From positions 1 to 41,278 of the forward strand of contig JAJECF010000119.1 of the NCBI GenBank assembly GCA_022822125.1: a stretch of 41,278 bases of DNA, in the 5' to 3' direction. This DNA comes from Alphaproteobacteria bacterium. Lineage in GTDB: Bacteria > Pseudomonadota > Alphaproteobacteria > Bin95. The translations under genes and the position numbers were made by a program. This document shows, piece by piece, positions 1-8,930 of this stretch; positions within the stretch are counted from its first letter, which is position 1; the number at the start of each line of letters is the position of its first letter. The notes beneath the pieces are model-generated. The model was given only the letters and a program-made list of their open reading frames with translations, ran no database searches and was not told the origin of the DNA.

Positions 1-1
1 C

Positions 2-382
2 TACACCGAGGCGGAGGCCGACGCGAAGATGTCGCGGCGGTTCATGTCGATCAACCTCGCCAAGCCGATGGAGACGGTGGAGCAGTTCCCCTTCGTGCTC
101 TGCGCCTGGCCGTCCTTCGCCGACCAGCCCTATATCAACAACTACCGCATCTATGACGACCGTGTCGGGGAGACGACCCGCTTCACCTACCGGCCGGACC
201 ATGAGTGGTACTGGTTCCCGCGGCAGAAACCGAACGAGGTTTCGATGCTGAAATGCTACGATTCGGTCACGGACGGCTCCGTATCGCGCTGGTCGTTCCA
301 CACGGCCTGCCAGGACCCGACGGTTCCCGTGGATGCGCCCTGCCGCAAGAACGTCGTGGTTCGCTCCTACGTCTTCTTCTAG
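2..382 (+). CDS. CmcJ/NvfI-family oxygenase-like protein, C-terminal part
   Basis: The reading frame is open to the left edge of the window, so this is the C-terminal ~126 residues of a longer protein. The tail carries the pattern I associate with the CmcJ/NvfI (GA4 desaturase-like) Fe(II)/2-oxoglutarate oxygenase family. It has a P-x-H-E-W-Y-W-F-P stretch, then MLKCYDS, then SFHTACQDPTVPVDAP, and it ends in a basic segment VRSYVFF. In that family the conserved HTAFxDP motif lies near the C-terminus. The substrate cannot be read from this fragment. An ATG at 29 lies in frame, but coding clearly continues upstream of it. No terminator is obvious in the 80 bases after the stop. Confidence 0.75.
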   Translation, partial: YTEAEADAKMSRRFMSINLAKPMETVEQFPFVLCAWPSFADQPYINNYRIYDDRVGETTRFTYRPDHEWYWFPRQKPNEVSMLKCYDSVTDGSVSRWSFHTACQDPTVPVDAPCRKNVVVRSYVFF

Positions 383-464
383 AAAGGCGCGGCAGGCCCC
401 CAGGGGGATGGTGGCCTCCCGATTCCGCTCGCCGCCCTTCTCCCGTTCATGCTAACCGGACGCC

Positions 465-1397
465 ATGAGCGAGGGAAAGAGCTGTCCAGACGCCGATGAG
501 GGCGGACCCTTGGCCGCTCTGAGCCGGAGTCCGGCGCCTGCGGACCCGATTCCGGTTTCGCCCATCCCGGCGGTCAATGTGGCGTCCGTGCCGCAGCGCA
601 GTCCGCTGCGCTATCCGGGCGGCAAGACATGGCTCATCCCGCATATCCGCCACTGGCTGAAGGGTATCGAACCCCGGCCGAAGCTGCTCGTTGAGCCCTT
701 CGCCGGCGGCGGCATCGTCTCGCTGACGGCGGTGATGGAAGGGCTGGCGGACCGTTGCCTGATGGTGGAGCTGGACCGCGATGTCGCCGCCTTCTGGCAC
801 GCCGCGCTCCGCCACGGGCCGGAGCTTTGCGAGATGGTGCAGGATTTCGAGCCGACGCGGGAGGCGGTCGACGCCCTGTCGCGGCAGGCGCCGGCAAACG
901 TGCTGGAGCACGGCTTCCGCACCCTCGTCCTCAACCGCACCCGCCGCGGCGGCATCCTCGCGCCGGGGGCATCGCTCATCCGCGCTGGAGAGAACGGCAA
1001 GGGGCTGGCCTCGCGCTGGTATCCGGAGACGCTTGTCAGGAGGCTGGCCGACATCGCCGCCTGTGCGGACCGTATCCAAATCCGGCGCAGCGACGGCATG
1101 GAGCAACCGAAAACCGTGCTGGAAGAGGCCGTGCTGTTCGTGGATCCGCCCTACACGGTCGGAGGCAAACGGGCCGGCAAGCGGTTGTATGCGCACAACG
1201 ACATCGACCATGCCCGCCTGTTCGAACGGCTTGCGGACGGAAAATCCGACTTCCTGATGACCTATGACCGGACGCCGGAAATCGAAGTCTTGATCCGCAA
1301 GCACCGCTTCCACGCAGTCCAGATGCGGATGAAGAGCACGCATCATGCTCCCATATCGGAACTTGTGATCTCACCGCGTCCGGTGTTCGTAGGCTGA
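465..1397 (+). CDS. D12-class DNA adenine-N6 methyltransferase (Dam-like), solitary
   Basis: Transfers a methyl group from S-adenosylmethionine to adenine N6 in DNA. Hallmarks in order: RYPGGK at about residues 49-54, the SAM-binding VEPFAGGG motif at about 77-84, and the catalytic DPPY motif near residue 227, followed by a YDRTPEI segment. This is the alpha-type order of the MethyltransfD12 family. Length (310 aa) is a little above the usual 270-290 because of a Pro/Ala-rich N-terminal tail of about 45 residues. That tail may mean the true start is further in; no convincing ribosome site marks the ATG at 465. No restriction endonuclease is adjacent. The next two genes lie in AT-rich DNA, so this may be the edge of an acquired islet. 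Confidence 0.9.
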   Translation: MSEGKSCPDADEGGPLAALSRSPAPADPIPVSPIPAVNVASVPQRSPLRYPGGKTWLIPHIRHWLKGIEPRPKLLVEPFAGGGIVSLTAVMEGLADRCLMVELDRDVAAFWHAALRHGPELCEMVQDFEPTREAVDALSRQAPANVLEHGFRTLVLNRTRRGGILAPGASLIRAGENGKGLASRWYPETLVRRLADIAACADRIQIRRSDGMEQPKTVLEEAVLFVDPPYTVGGKRAGKRLYAHNDIDHARLFERLADGKSDFLMTYDRTPEIEVLIRKHRFHAVQMRMKSTHHAPISELVISPRPVFVG

Positions 1398-1521
1398 AGA
1401 GAAGATGCACGAAATTCGCCTGCATGAAGGCTGATGGTGTCAAAATCGGCGGCTGCCCTCACTTGATTCACCGGGACGATCATGCTAAACGAAGGATAGT
1501 AGCGGTTTGGAGAAGTCGAAA

Positions 1522-1746
1522 ATGCCTGACAGAGGTCAGCATGTAGTCCCCCGGGATGGTCGCTGGGCTGTGCGCAGAACGGGCGCAGATCGTGTGACGC
1601 GGAGTTTCGATACCCAGAGAGAAGCTATCGATGCAGCAAGAGAAATTGCGCGCAATCAGAGAACAGAACTATATATTCACGGCAGAGATGGACGAATTCG
1701 GCAACGCGACTCTTACGGCAACGATCCGTTTCCTCCGGAGGGTTAA
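1522..1746 (+). CDS. DUF2188 family small protein
   Basis: A 74-residue protein with the DUF2188 look: HVVPRDGRWAVRRTGADR, then a TQREAIDAAREIARNQ helix, then an ELYIHGRDGRIRQRDSYG strand-turn. These proteins are short, basic beta-beta-alpha-beta modules of unknown function. An in-frame TTG at 1507 could add five residues, but the ATG at 1522 fits the family length better. It stops 8 bases before the TTG of the next gene, so the two are probably co-translated. Base composition drops visibly toward AT from here on. Confidence 0.7.
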   Translation: MPDRGQHVVPRDGRWAVRRTGADRVTRSFDTQREAIDAAREIARNQRTELYIHGRDGRIRQRDSYGNDPFPPEG

Positions 1747-1754
1747 TTTCTATT

Positions 1755-2387
1755 TTGGCCGATCTCGATTTTGATCGAAGTGTTTTTGTTAATTGCCCAT
1801 TTGACGAAGAATATAAACATATTTTACAAGCGATTTTATTCTGCCTTATTCGATTTGGATTGTGGCCGCGTATAGCGAGTGAGAAGAGTGATGCGGGCGA
1901 GGCAAGAATAGATCGAATTTTCCATTTGATCGTGTCGTCACGGTACTCCATACACGATCTTAGCAGAAGCCAGGCCCGCGAGGCAGGTGAGTATTACAGG
2001 CTCAACATGCCCTTCGAACTCGGAATTGATTATTGCTGTCGGCGTATAGGAAAATCTCCACTTCGTCGGAAACAAATTCTGATCTTGGAAGAAAAACGTT
2101 ATCGTTATCAAGCGGCAATTTCAGATTTGTCTGGTAGCGATATCGAAGTTCATGACGGAAATCATGAAGTGGCAGTCAGAAAAGTCAGAAATTGGCTTGT
2201 TGGTTCGCTTGGCTTTGAGAAAGTTGGACCTGCGCGGATTTTGGCGGAATATGAGGACTTTCAGCAATGGCATTACGAAAAACAGCTTGAAGACGGGTTT
2301 TCCGAAGAAGACATCCAAGACTATCCGACCGCAGAACTCTTGCAGAAGATGACTGCGTGGGTAGAGCAAGGAGGGCTTCAGCGGTAG
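1755..2387 (+). CDS. TIR/nucleoside-deoxyribosyltransferase-like protein, uncharacterised
   Basis: About 210 residues. The N-terminal half has the signature VFVNCPFDEEYKHIL at residues 9-23, then EARIDRIFHLIVSSRYSIHDLSR at about 49-71, then NMPFELGIDY near 84. I recognise this from small uncharacterised proteins with a predicted flavodoxin-like fold related to TIR and 2-deoxyribosyltransferase domains. Such folds often act on nucleotides or NAD, but no activity can be assigned here. The C-terminal part is charged and helical. The start is a TTG; no in-frame ATG precedes the conserved core, and the frame stays open upstream. DNA here is much more AT-rich than its neighbours, which suggests acquisition. 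It follows the DUF2188 gene by 8 bases and probably works with it. Confidence 0.6.
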   Translation: MADLDFDRSVFVNCPFDEEYKHILQAILFCLIRFGLWPRIASEKSDAGEARIDRIFHLIVSSRYSIHDLSRSQAREAGEYYRLNMPFELGIDYCCRRIGKSPLRRKQILILEEKRYRYQAAISDLSGSDIEVHDGNHEVAVRKVRNWLVGSLGFEKVGPARILAEYEDFQQWHYEKQLEDGFSEEDIQDYPTAELLQKMTAWVEQGGLQR

Positions 2388-2505
2388 TGCTTGCTTGTAG
2401 ATATGGACGATACCGGCCGAAAGTCTATTCCATATATCGCAGCATTTGTGGATTTTACCTGCTGTATGTTCGGCTTCACCGAGCGGCCAGAACCGAATTT
2501 GCCGC

Positions 2506-3603
2506 CTAAATCACCCTGTCGGACTTGGGGTCGATCAGGTGCATGTTGTTCATGTCTATGGTGAACATCATGGTTTCGCCGGGATTGCTGACGGATTTGG
2601 GTGCGGCGCGGGCCGTGACCTCGACGCCGCCTATCTCCACGAACACCATGGTGTCGATGCCCATGGGCTCCAGCACATCGACGGTGCAGCCGAAATCCAG
2701 TTGCTGCTCGTTCGTATGCTGGCGCCGCTCGGTCAAATGCTCCGGACGGATGCCGAACACCATGTCCTTGTCGAGATAGTCGCGGTAGCGCTTCGACTGT
2801 TCGGCGGGCAGGTCCAGCGTGATGTCCTCCGACAGCCGGACGCCGAGCGCCGCGCCCCTCTGCACGACCCGGCAAGGCACGAAATTCATCGCCGGCGAGC
2901 CGATGAAACCAGCGACGAAGCGGGTTTTCGGCGTCTCGTACATTTCCTGCGGCGTCCCCACCTGCTCGATGATGCCGTGGTTCATCACCACGATCCGGTC
3001 CGCCAGGGTCATGGCCTCGACCTGGTCGTGCGTCACATAGACCACGGTCGTCTGCACCCGGCGGTGGATCTTCTTGATTTCGGTGCGCATCTGCACCCTG
3101 AGCTTGGCGTCCAGGTTGGACAGCGGCTCGTCGAACAGGAACGCCTCCGGATTGCGCACGATGGCCCGGCCCATGGCGACGCGCTGGCGCTGCCCGCCGG
3201 ATAATTGTTTTGGACGCCGCGCCAGAAGCTCGCCGATATTGAGGATGCCGGCGCCATGGGTTACGCGCCGGCTGATTTCCTCCTGTGGAAATTTCCGCAA
3301 CCGGAGACCGAAGGACATATTCTGTTCGACCGTCATATGCGGATACAAGGCGTAATTCTGGAAGACCATGGCAATATCGCGGTCCTTGGGCGGCACATTG
3401 TTAATCAGCCGGTCCCCGATAAATATCTCTCCGCCCGTGATTTCCTCCAGGCCGGCGATCATGCGCAATGTGGTGGTCTTGCCGCAGCCGGAAGGGCCGA
3501 CAAGAACGACGAATTCGTTATGTTCGATATTCAGGTCGATGCCCCGCACGGCCTCGGTATCGTCATAGGTCTTGCGCAGGTTCTTCAGGACGATTTGGGC
3601 CAT
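2506..3603 (-). CDS. ugpC: Sugar ABC transporter ATP-binding protein (MalK/UgpC type)
   Basis: Hydrolyses ATP to drive a CUT1-type carbohydrate importer. Walker A GPSGCGKTT at about residues 37-45, Q-loop VFQNYALYP near 80, signature LSGGQRQR near 133, Walker B FLFDEPLSNLD near 155, and H-switch VTHDQ near 190. The C-terminal third (from about 240) is the OB-fold regulatory domain typical of MalK/UgpC, with FGIRPEHL. Length 365 aa is normal. It is the last gene of a minus-strand operon, 6 bases after the second permease. The symbol reflects the family, not a proven glycerol-phosphate role. Confidence 0.93.
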   Translation of the reverse strand: MAQIVLKNLRKTYDDTEAVRGIDLNIEHNEFVVLVGPSGCGKTTTLRMIAGLEEITGGEIFIGDRLINNVPPKDRDIAMVFQNYALYPHMTVEQNMSFGLRLRKFPQEEISRRVTHGAGILNIGELLARRPKQLSGGQRQRVAMGRAIVRNPEAFLFDEPLSNLDAKLRVQMRTEIKKIHRRVQTTVVYVTHDQVEAMTLADRIVVMNHGIIEQVGTPQEMYETPKTRFVAGFIGSPAMNFVPCRVVQRGAALGVRLSEDITLDLPAEQSKRYRDYLDKDMVFGIRPEHLTERRQHTNEQQLDFGCTVDVLEPMGIDTMVFVEIGGVEVTARAAPKSVSNPGETMMFTIDMNNMHLIDPKSDRVI

Positions 3604-3609
3604 TTGCGT

Positions 3610-4458
3610 TTACCCCTTCACGGCGCCGGTCATACCGGACACGTAGTGCTCGACAAAGAACGAATACACGATTGCAACCGGCACCGAACCGAGCAGCGCG
3701 CCGGCCATCAGGGAGCCCCAGAAGAACACATCGCCCTTTATCAACTCGCTGGTTACGCCGACCGGAATGGTCTTGGTCTCCGGCGAGTGAATGAAGACCA
3801 ACGCATACAGAAATTCGTTCCAGGAGAGCGTGAAGGCGAAAATGCCGGCCGACAGGATGCCGGGTATCGCCAACGGAATAACGATCTTGAACATCGCCTG
3901 CAGGCGCGTGGCGCCGTCGATGCGCGCGCATTCCTCCAATTCCTTGGGAATGGTCTGGAAATAGCCCATCAGCAACCAGGTGCAGAAGGGCACCAGGAAG
4001 GTCGGATAGGTGAAGATCAGCGACCAGGTGGTGTCCTGCAGCCCCATCCAGGTCACGACGCCGGTGAGCGGGATGAACAACAGCGTCGGCGGCACCAGAT
4101 AAGTGATGAAGATCATGATGCCGAACATCGTCGAGCCCCTGAACACCAGGCGCGACATGGCGTAACCGGCAAGCACCCCAGCGAACAGCGACACGGCGGT
4201 CGAGGCGATCGCCACCCAGAGCGTATTGATGGCCCACTCGACGAACAGCGTGGTGCCGAAGAGGTTTTCCCAGTGCTCCAGCGTAGGTTCGCGGACGATG
4301 AACGGCGAGAGGCGCGGATTATACAATTCGGCATCGGGTTTGAGGGACGTGATGAGCATCCAGAAAAACGGAAACAGCATCACGAACACGAACAGGAACA
4401 GCGGAATGTAAAAGACTACCAGCCGCCGGAGATAGGTCTCGCCCACCATCGCATTCAT
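3610..4458 (-). CDS. Carbohydrate ABC transporter permease (MalG/UgpE type)
   Basis: Inner-membrane half of a CUT1 sugar importer. 282 residues with about six hydrophobic segments, beginning with a strongly apolar helix near residues 12-34 and a large periplasmic loop with LKPDAELYNP. The ATPase-coupling EAA loop reads EECARIDGATRLQAMFK and ends in IPLAIPG, near residues 175-200. It lies 2 bases downstream of the first permease stop and 6 bases before the ATPase start, so the three are one transcriptional unit. The substrate is undetermined. Confidence 0.92.
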   Translation of the reverse strand: MNAMVGETYLRRLVVFYIPLFLFVFVMLFPFFWMLITSLKPDAELYNPRLSPFIVREPTLEHWENLFGTTLFVEWAINTLWVAIASTAVSLFAGVLAGYAMSRLVFRGSTMFGIMIFITYLVPPTLLFIPLTGVVTWMGLQDTTWSLIFTYPTFLVPFCTWLLMGYFQTIPKELEECARIDGATRLQAMFKIVIPLAIPGILSAGIFAFTLSWNEFLYALVFIHSPETKTIPVGVTSELIKGDVFFWGSLMAGALLGSVPVAIVYSFFVEHYVSGMTGAVKG

Positions 4459-4460
4459 GG

Positions 4461-5432
4461 CTATCGCACTCCCTCGCGGCGCAAATACCAGAGCTGGAAC
4501 ACAATAACGACCGCCAACAGGGGCAGCATGAACAGCGCCACGGCCGCGCCCTGCCCGATATTTCCCGATCCCATACCCAGTTGGTAAGCAAGCGTGGCAA
4601 GCAGATGGGTCTCATTGTTGGGACCGCCGCGGGTCAGGATATAGACCAGCTGGAAATCGGCGAAGGTGACCACAATGGAAAAGACGATCACCACAATCGC
4701 CACCGGCTTGATGAGCGGCAATGTCACATGCCAGAACTTTTTCCAGCCGGTAGCCCCGTCGATATCGGCTGCGTCGTAGAGGTCCGGCGGAATGGTCTGC
4801 AGGGCGGCGAGGAAGGAGATGGCGAAAAACGGCAAGCCGCGCCAGACATTGACCAGAATCACCGAAGTCATGGCCATGCCGGGGTCGCCCAGCCACAGCG
4901 GACCGCGGAAAAAACCCCAATTCTCTTTCAGGACCAGCCCGAAAATACTGATATCCATCTGCCACAGCCAACGCAGGGTCCAGTTGAACACGCTGAAGGT
5001 GGCGTCGAACATCCACAGCCATGCCAGCGTGCTCAGCACGGTGGGCACGATGAAGGGCAGCAGGACGGTGGCCCGGGTGATATTCGCAAAGCGGAACCTG
5101 CGGTTCAGCAGCACTGCCAGCCACATGCCCAGGACGGCCTTGAAGACGGTGGCGACCGTGGTGAAGAACACGGTGTTCCAGGCGGCGGTAAGGAAGATGT
5201 CGCTGGCGAACAGCTTGTCGTAATTGCCCAGCCCGATGAAAGACCCCGAGGTGCCGACGATCTTGTCGGTAAGCGACATCCATACGCCCAGCACGAAGGG
5301 ATAGGCGATGAAAACCAGAATCAGCAACAGGGCCGGCGTCATCAGCACATAGCCGAGCACCCGTTGGTCTTCCAGACTGTTGGCGATCCTTGCCCGAAGA
5401 GAGGGCGCCGGCGCCGATGGCGGGGATTGCAT
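4461..5432 (-). CDS. Sugar ABC transporter permease (MalF/UgpA type)
   Basis: First permease of the CUT1 importer, about 323 residues from the ATG at 5432. A TTG at 5477 would add 15 residues, but they look unlike the family and overlap the intercistronic stem-loop region, so I prefer the ATG; neither has a clear ribosome site. Six or more membrane segments are evident, the first being LGYVLMTPALLLILVFIAYP. The EAA loop is YDAADIDGATGWKKFW followed by LPLIKP. The gene sits about 100 bases after the binding-protein gene, behind a strong hairpin that could lower permease expression relative to the binding protein. Confidence 0.88.
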   Translation of the reverse strand: MQSPPSAPAPSLRARIANSLEDQRVLGYVLMTPALLLILVFIAYPFVLGVWMSLTDKIVGTSGSFIGLGNYDKLFASDIFLTAAWNTVFFTTVATVFKAVLGMWLAVLLNRRFRFANITRATVLLPFIVPTVLSTLAWLWMFDATFSVFNWTLRWLWQMDISIFGLVLKENWGFFRGPLWLGDPGMAMTSVILVNVWRGLPFFAISFLAALQTIPPDLYDAADIDGATGWKKFWHVTLPLIKPVAIVVIVFSIVVTFADFQLVYILTRGGPNNETHLLATLAYQLGMGSGNIGQGAAVALFMLPLLAVVIVFQLWYLRREGVR

Positions 5433-5474
5433 CGCGTTATGGCAGGCCGTTGCGGAAGCGGACGGGTTCGGGCG

Positions 5475-5512
5475 CAAGAAGAAAAGCCTGCGACGGCCGG
5501 GGCCGCCGCAGG
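5475..5512 (-). terminator. Intercistronic hairpin with T-rich tail between binding-protein and permease genes
   Basis: Positions 5487-5512 form two 12-base arms (CCTGCGACGGCC on the plus strand and its near-perfect complement, one mismatch) with a 2-base loop. Read on the minus strand the hairpin is followed by CTTTTCTTCTT. It lies 20 bases after the stop of the solute-binding gene. This is the usual place for a partial terminator or mRNA-stabilising stem that lets a binding protein be made in excess of its permeases. That role is inferred. Confidence 0.6.
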
Positions 5513-5532
5513 CCGATCATGCCTCGGGCGCT

Positions 5533-6843
5533 CTAGCCGTAGACATTCTCCAGTTCCTTCTGCCCCCAGGCGGCGATCGCCTTGGGGTCCTCGCCCTGGA
5601 CGGCGCGGGCGAACATGTCCACGACGATGTATTTTTCCGCCGCTTCGCCGGAGGCGCGGTTCCACGGGCCGGCATGGCCGTAGCTGCGCCCGAATTTGGC
5701 GTTGGTGCTGAAGATCCCGAGCGCCGGGTCGGAGCTCCACACCGGGTGGCTCTCCCAGTTCGGCGTCAGGCCCTGCACATAGCCGCTGTTCACCGAAATG
5801 AACTGGCTGAAATTGTCCTCCTGGAACATGAAGCGGATGAAGTCCGCCGCCGCCTCCTTCTCCGGGGAGTAGTTCATGATCGCGGGACTGCGCGGACCGA
5901 TGACATGGTAACGCCCGCCCGGGCCTTCCGGATTGTTGACATGGGCCAGCTTGTCCGCCAGGTCGGGGAACTTGCGCCGCGCGACGAAATAGATGCTGGC
6001 GCCGTTCAACGTCGCGCCGATGGTCTGGCCGAGGAAGGCGCGGTTGTTGCTGGTGTCGTCCCAGGCAAGTCCGCCCGGATCGCAGGCCGCGTCCCAGAAC
6101 TCCTTGCAGAAGGCCAGCGCCTGATGCGTCTCCGGCGAGTCGACGACGACCTTGCCGGCCTCGTCCACCTCCATGCCGCCGAAACTCCATAGCAGCGGAT
6201 AGGCGAAAGACGGGGCGTCGCCGAAGGTGTGGCCCAGGGTCTGCCCGACCGGCAGGTTGGCGTTCTTCAGCGCCTTGCCGACGGTAAGATACTCGTCCCA
6301 GGTATTGGGTGCGGCGAGGCCGAGCTCGTCGAACACATCCTTGCGATAGACGATGGCGTTGCCGATGTTGAACAGCGGCACGGCGCGGGCGACGCCGTCC
6401 ACCACGACCGCGCCATTGGCCCAGTCGTAAAGGTCGCCGCCAGCCAGCTCGCCCATCAGGTCGCCATGGTCGGTAAGGCCGTTGGCAAAGAGATGCGGCT
6501 GGTTGTTGATGAGCAGCATGACATCCGCGCCCTTGCCGCTTTCGATGGCGGCCGTGATGCGCGGCGTCATATCGTTCTGGTTGATCATCTCCACGGTGAC
6601 TTCGACGCCCGTGGCCTTGGTGAACTCCTCGGCCTGGCGCCTGATCTCCGTGTCGGCGTCGGGGATGAAGCTGCTCCATTGCAGATAGTGCAGCTTGCGG
6701 CTCTGCGCATAGGCCGGCGGCTTGCCGCCGAGAAACGACCCCGCAGCAACGACAGCGCCGACGGCGGTGGTCTTTTTCATGAAATCGCGGCGCGTCACGC
6801 CGGCGGGCGTCTGGGCAGGCAGGTGCTGCTCGGTCTTCTTCAT
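5533..6843 (-). CDS. Extracellular sugar-binding protein, Tat-exported
   Basis: Periplasmic ligand-binding component of the CUT1 importer, 436 residues. The N-terminus has a twin-arginine motif TRRDFMKK at about residues 17-24, an apolar stretch TAVGAVVAAGSFLGG and an AYA-Q cleavage site near 45, so it should leave folded through Tat. The mature part opens with LHYLQWSSFIPDADTE and shows the family 1 pattern with GKGADVMLL, YRKDVFDELGL and W-rich pocket segments. It heads the operon (binding protein, two permeases, ATPase, all minus strand). About 230 bases of non-coding DNA lie upstream. The substrate is not deducible. Confidence 0.92.
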   Translation of the reverse strand: MKKTEQHLPAQTPAGVTRRDFMKKTTAVGAVVAAGSFLGGKPPAYAQSRKLHYLQWSSFIPDADTEIRRQAEEFTKATGVEVTVEMINQNDMTPRITAAIESGKGADVMLLINNQPHLFANGLTDHGDLMGELAGGDLYDWANGAVVVDGVARAVPLFNIGNAIVYRKDVFDELGLAAPNTWDEYLTVGKALKNANLPVGQTLGHTFGDAPSFAYPLLWSFGGMEVDEAGKVVVDSPETHQALAFCKEFWDAACDPGGLAWDDTSNNRAFLGQTIGATLNGASIYFVARRKFPDLADKLAHVNNPEGPGGRYHVIGPRSPAIMNYSPEKEAAADFIRFMFQEDNFSQFISVNSGYVQGLTPNWESHPVWSSDPALGIFSTNAKFGRSYGHAGPWNRASGEAAEKYIVVDMFARAVQGEDPKAIAAWGQKELENVYG

Positions 6844-7076
6844 GCGGTATCCTCCTCAATCCCGGGAAGGGAGGCATCGGCGGATGCACCCTCTTCCTCC
6901 CGGCAGAGCGTAGCTGTCAGGAGCAGAGCGGTCTATCGCCGATTTGCCGAGTTCGGCGGCGACGATCGGATGGCTGCTTACCTCCGCGCGCCTGGCATGG
7001 AGGAAAGCGTTGTAACCGGAGGGAGCCCAAGGGCGGCATCTGCCGGAGCCGCCTTCTCGACTTCGGAGCGGCGGGA
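6844..7076. other. Non-coding gap upstream of the sugar operon
   Basis: Contains the presumed promoter of the minus-strand sugar operon, but no clear -35/-10 pair could be picked out. Near 7033-7056 a GGCGGC and GCCGCC pair, 10 bases apart, sits just downstream of the pterin dehydratase stop and could be a weak terminator for it. It lacks a good T-run. No gene or RNA is recognised. Confidence 0.4.
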
Positions 7077-7376
7077 TTACCCCGCCCCGGCAGCCGCCTT
7101 GTTCATAAACGCCGCCAGCCGCACATCCAGCTCCGTCACACCGCCGGCGCTGTGGGTAGCGAGAGTGACATCGACGCGGTTATAGACGTTGAACCATTCG
7201 GGGTGGTGGTCCATGCGTTCGGCAGCGAGGGCTGAGCGGGCCATGAAGGCGAAGGCGGCGGTGAAGTCCTCGAACTGGAAGCTGCGCTGGATAGCGTCCC
7301 GGCCCTCGACCTCGCTCCAGCCTTCCAATGCCGCCAGCGCTTCGCGGCGCTCGCTACCGGTGAGCTTTTCGGCCAT
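7077..7376 (-). CDS. phhB: 4a-hydroxytetrahydrobiopterin dehydratase (pterin carbinolamine dehydratase)
   Basis: Dehydrates 4a-hydroxytetrahydropterin so that the cofactor of aromatic amino acid hydroxylases can be recycled. In organisms lacking such hydroxylases, paralogues serve in molybdopterin or other pathways. 99 residues, the normal size. The family signature is complete: [16 protein letters not shown] at residues 55-70 and [11 protein letters not shown] at about 74-84. I chose the ATG at 7376 because it gives the standard length; the upstream frame is a shadow. Transcribed divergently from the metallopeptidase-like gene, 41 bases away. No phenylalanine hydroxylase is seen nearby. Confidence 0.93.
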   Translation of the reverse strand: MAEKLTGSERREALAALEGWSEVEGRDAIQRSFQFEDFTAAFAFMARSALAAERMDHHPEWFNVYNRVDVTLATHSAGGVTELDVRLAAFMNKAAAGAG

Positions 7377-7417
7377 GATCCGCGCCTCCGAAACCGTGTA
7401 CCCTCTGCCGTCCGACG

Positions 7418-7822
7418 ATGCCTGAGAGAACCGCGCCTGTCCATCCGCCGAGCCTCGACGAGCTGGCCGCCTGGGCCGAGGCCGCCTATGCAGAACTGCC
7501 CGCATCGTTCCGGCGGCTGACGGCCGACATCGTCTTCCGGGTGGACGAGTTCCCGGACGAGGAGACCGAACGCGAGATGGAGCTGGAGAGCCCGTTCGAC
7601 CTGCTGGGCCTCTATCGCGGCGTTTCGCTGGACCAGAAGAGCGTGTCGGCGGGTGCGGAGGATGTGGACTATGTGTTCCTCTACCGCCGCCCGATCCTCG
7701 ACTACTGGTGCGAGACGGGCGAGGATCTGAAACATATCGTGCGCCATGTGCTGGTCCACGAGATCGGCCACCATTTCGGCCTCTCCGACGAGGACATGGA
7801 GGCCATCGAGGCGCGGGCCTGA
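7418..7822 (+). CDS. Zincin-like metallopeptidase family protein (DUF1025-type)
   Basis: 134 residues. The C-terminal [14 protein letters not shown] holds the HExxH zinc motif (H-E-I-G-H) with an aspartate-rich tail, the signature of the small bacterial minimal zincins. Upstream are [11 protein letters not shown] and [10 protein letters not shown], also typical of this group. Peptidase activity of the family is not well established. The ATG at 7418 lies 41 bases from the divergent phhB start. It is followed 31 bases later by the quinone oxidoreductase gene. Confidence 0.9.
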   Translation: MPERTAPVHPPSLDELAAWAEAAYAELPASFRRLTADIVFRVDEFPDEETEREMELESPFDLLGLYRGVSLDQKSVSAGAEDVDYVFLYRRPILDYWCETGEDLKHIVRHVLVHEIGHHFGLSDEDMEAIEARA

Positions 7823-7853
7823 CCGAGGCGCGGGACAAACAACCGGGGAAACC

Positions 7854-8849
7854 ATGAGCAACAAGGCCGCCGTCATCCACGAAAAGGGCACACCCGACGT
7901 TTTCCGCTGGGAGGACTGGCCGGCGGGCGAGCCGGGCCCGGGCGAGGCGCTGATCCGGCACGGCGCCATAGGCGTGAACTATATCGACACCTACAACCGG
8001 CGCGGCATGCCGCATCCCTGGCCGGCGCCGGCGCTGCCCTTCGTGCTGGGCATCGAGGGCGCGGGCACCGTCGAGGCGGTCGGCGAGGGCGTCACCGAAT
8101 GCGCGGTCGGCGACCGGGTCTCATACGCCAGCCCGCCGCACGGCGCCTATGCGCAGCGCCGCGTGATGCCGGCGCGGCGGCTGGTGAAGCTGCCCGACGG
8201 CATCTCCGACGAGGACGCCGCCGGCATGACGCTCAAGGGCCTCACCGCCCAGTATCTGCTGCGCCGGACCTACCGGGTGCAGCCGGGCGATCCGGTGCTG
8301 GTCCATGCAGCGGCCGGCGGCATGGGGCTGATCCTCTGCCGGTGGGCAAAGCATCTGGGCGCAACCGTGATCGGCACGGTCTCGACCGACGAGAAGGCGG
8401 AACTCGCCAAAGCCCACGGCGCCGACCATGTCGCCATCTATTCGCGCGAGGACTTCGTGCCGCTGGTGATGGAGGTGACGGACGGCAAGGGGTGCCCGGT
8501 GGTCTATGAAAGCATCGGCAGGGACACCTTCACCCGCTCGCTCGACTGCCTGCGCCCGCTCGGCATCCTCGCGAGCTACGGCCATGCCTCTGGTGCGCCG
8601 GACCCTGTCGATGTGGTGGAGCTGGGCGCGCGCGGCTCGCTGTTCGTCACCCGCCCGGCGATCATGCACTATATGGAGAAGCGCGAGGACCTTGTGGCGT
8701 CGGCGGAGGAGTTGTTCGATGTCATGGCGTCCGGGGCGGTGCCGGCCACCGTCCGCCACCGCCATCCGCTGCGCGAGGCGGCCGAGGTCCACCGCGCGCT
8801 CGAAGAGCGGCGCACCACGGGTTCGATTGTGCTTCTGCCCTTCGCGTAG
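7854..8849 (+). CDS. qor: NADPH:quinone oxidoreductase, zinc-free MDR family
   Basis: 331 residues of the medium-chain dehydrogenase superfamily, quinone reductase branch, which reduces quinones with NADPH without a catalytic zinc. The catalytic domain shows [12 protein letters not shown] at about residues 40-51 and [14 protein letters not shown] near 65. The nucleotide fold has [19 protein letters not shown] near 150-168. The C-terminal [27 protein letters not shown] is the usual family ending. The ATG at 7854 follows AACCGGGGAAACC. The frame is open upstream into the previous gene, but that stretch is not QOR-like. It ends 81 bases before the selenoprotein gene. Confidence 0.93.
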   Translation: MSNKAAVIHEKGTPDVFRWEDWPAGEPGPGEALIRHGAIGVNYIDTYNRRGMPHPWPAPALPFVLGIEGAGTVEAVGEGVTECAVGDRVSYASPPHGAYAQRRVMPARRLVKLPDGISDEDAAGMTLKGLTAQYLLRRTYRVQPGDPVLVHAAAGGMGLILCRWAKHLGATVIGTVSTDEKAELAKAHGADHVAIYSREDFVPLVMEVTDGKGCPVVYESIGRDTFTRSLDCLRPLGILASYGHASGAPDPVDVVELGARGSLFVTRPAIMHYMEKREDLVASAEELFDVMASGAVPATVRHRHPLREAAEVHRALEERRTTGSIVLLPFA

Positions 8850-8930
8850 GAGCCGGTCTGCGCCCCTTGACGGGGGCGGTTCCCGGTCGCAGCCTCGTGT
8901 CAGCAGGAATTCAAGCGGGAGAACGAACCC

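Noticed and set aside
3205..5711. Long plus-strand frames opposite the sugar ABC genes
   Set aside because: Compositionally odd (His/Gln/Arg-rich) and opposite genuine permease and ATPase genes.
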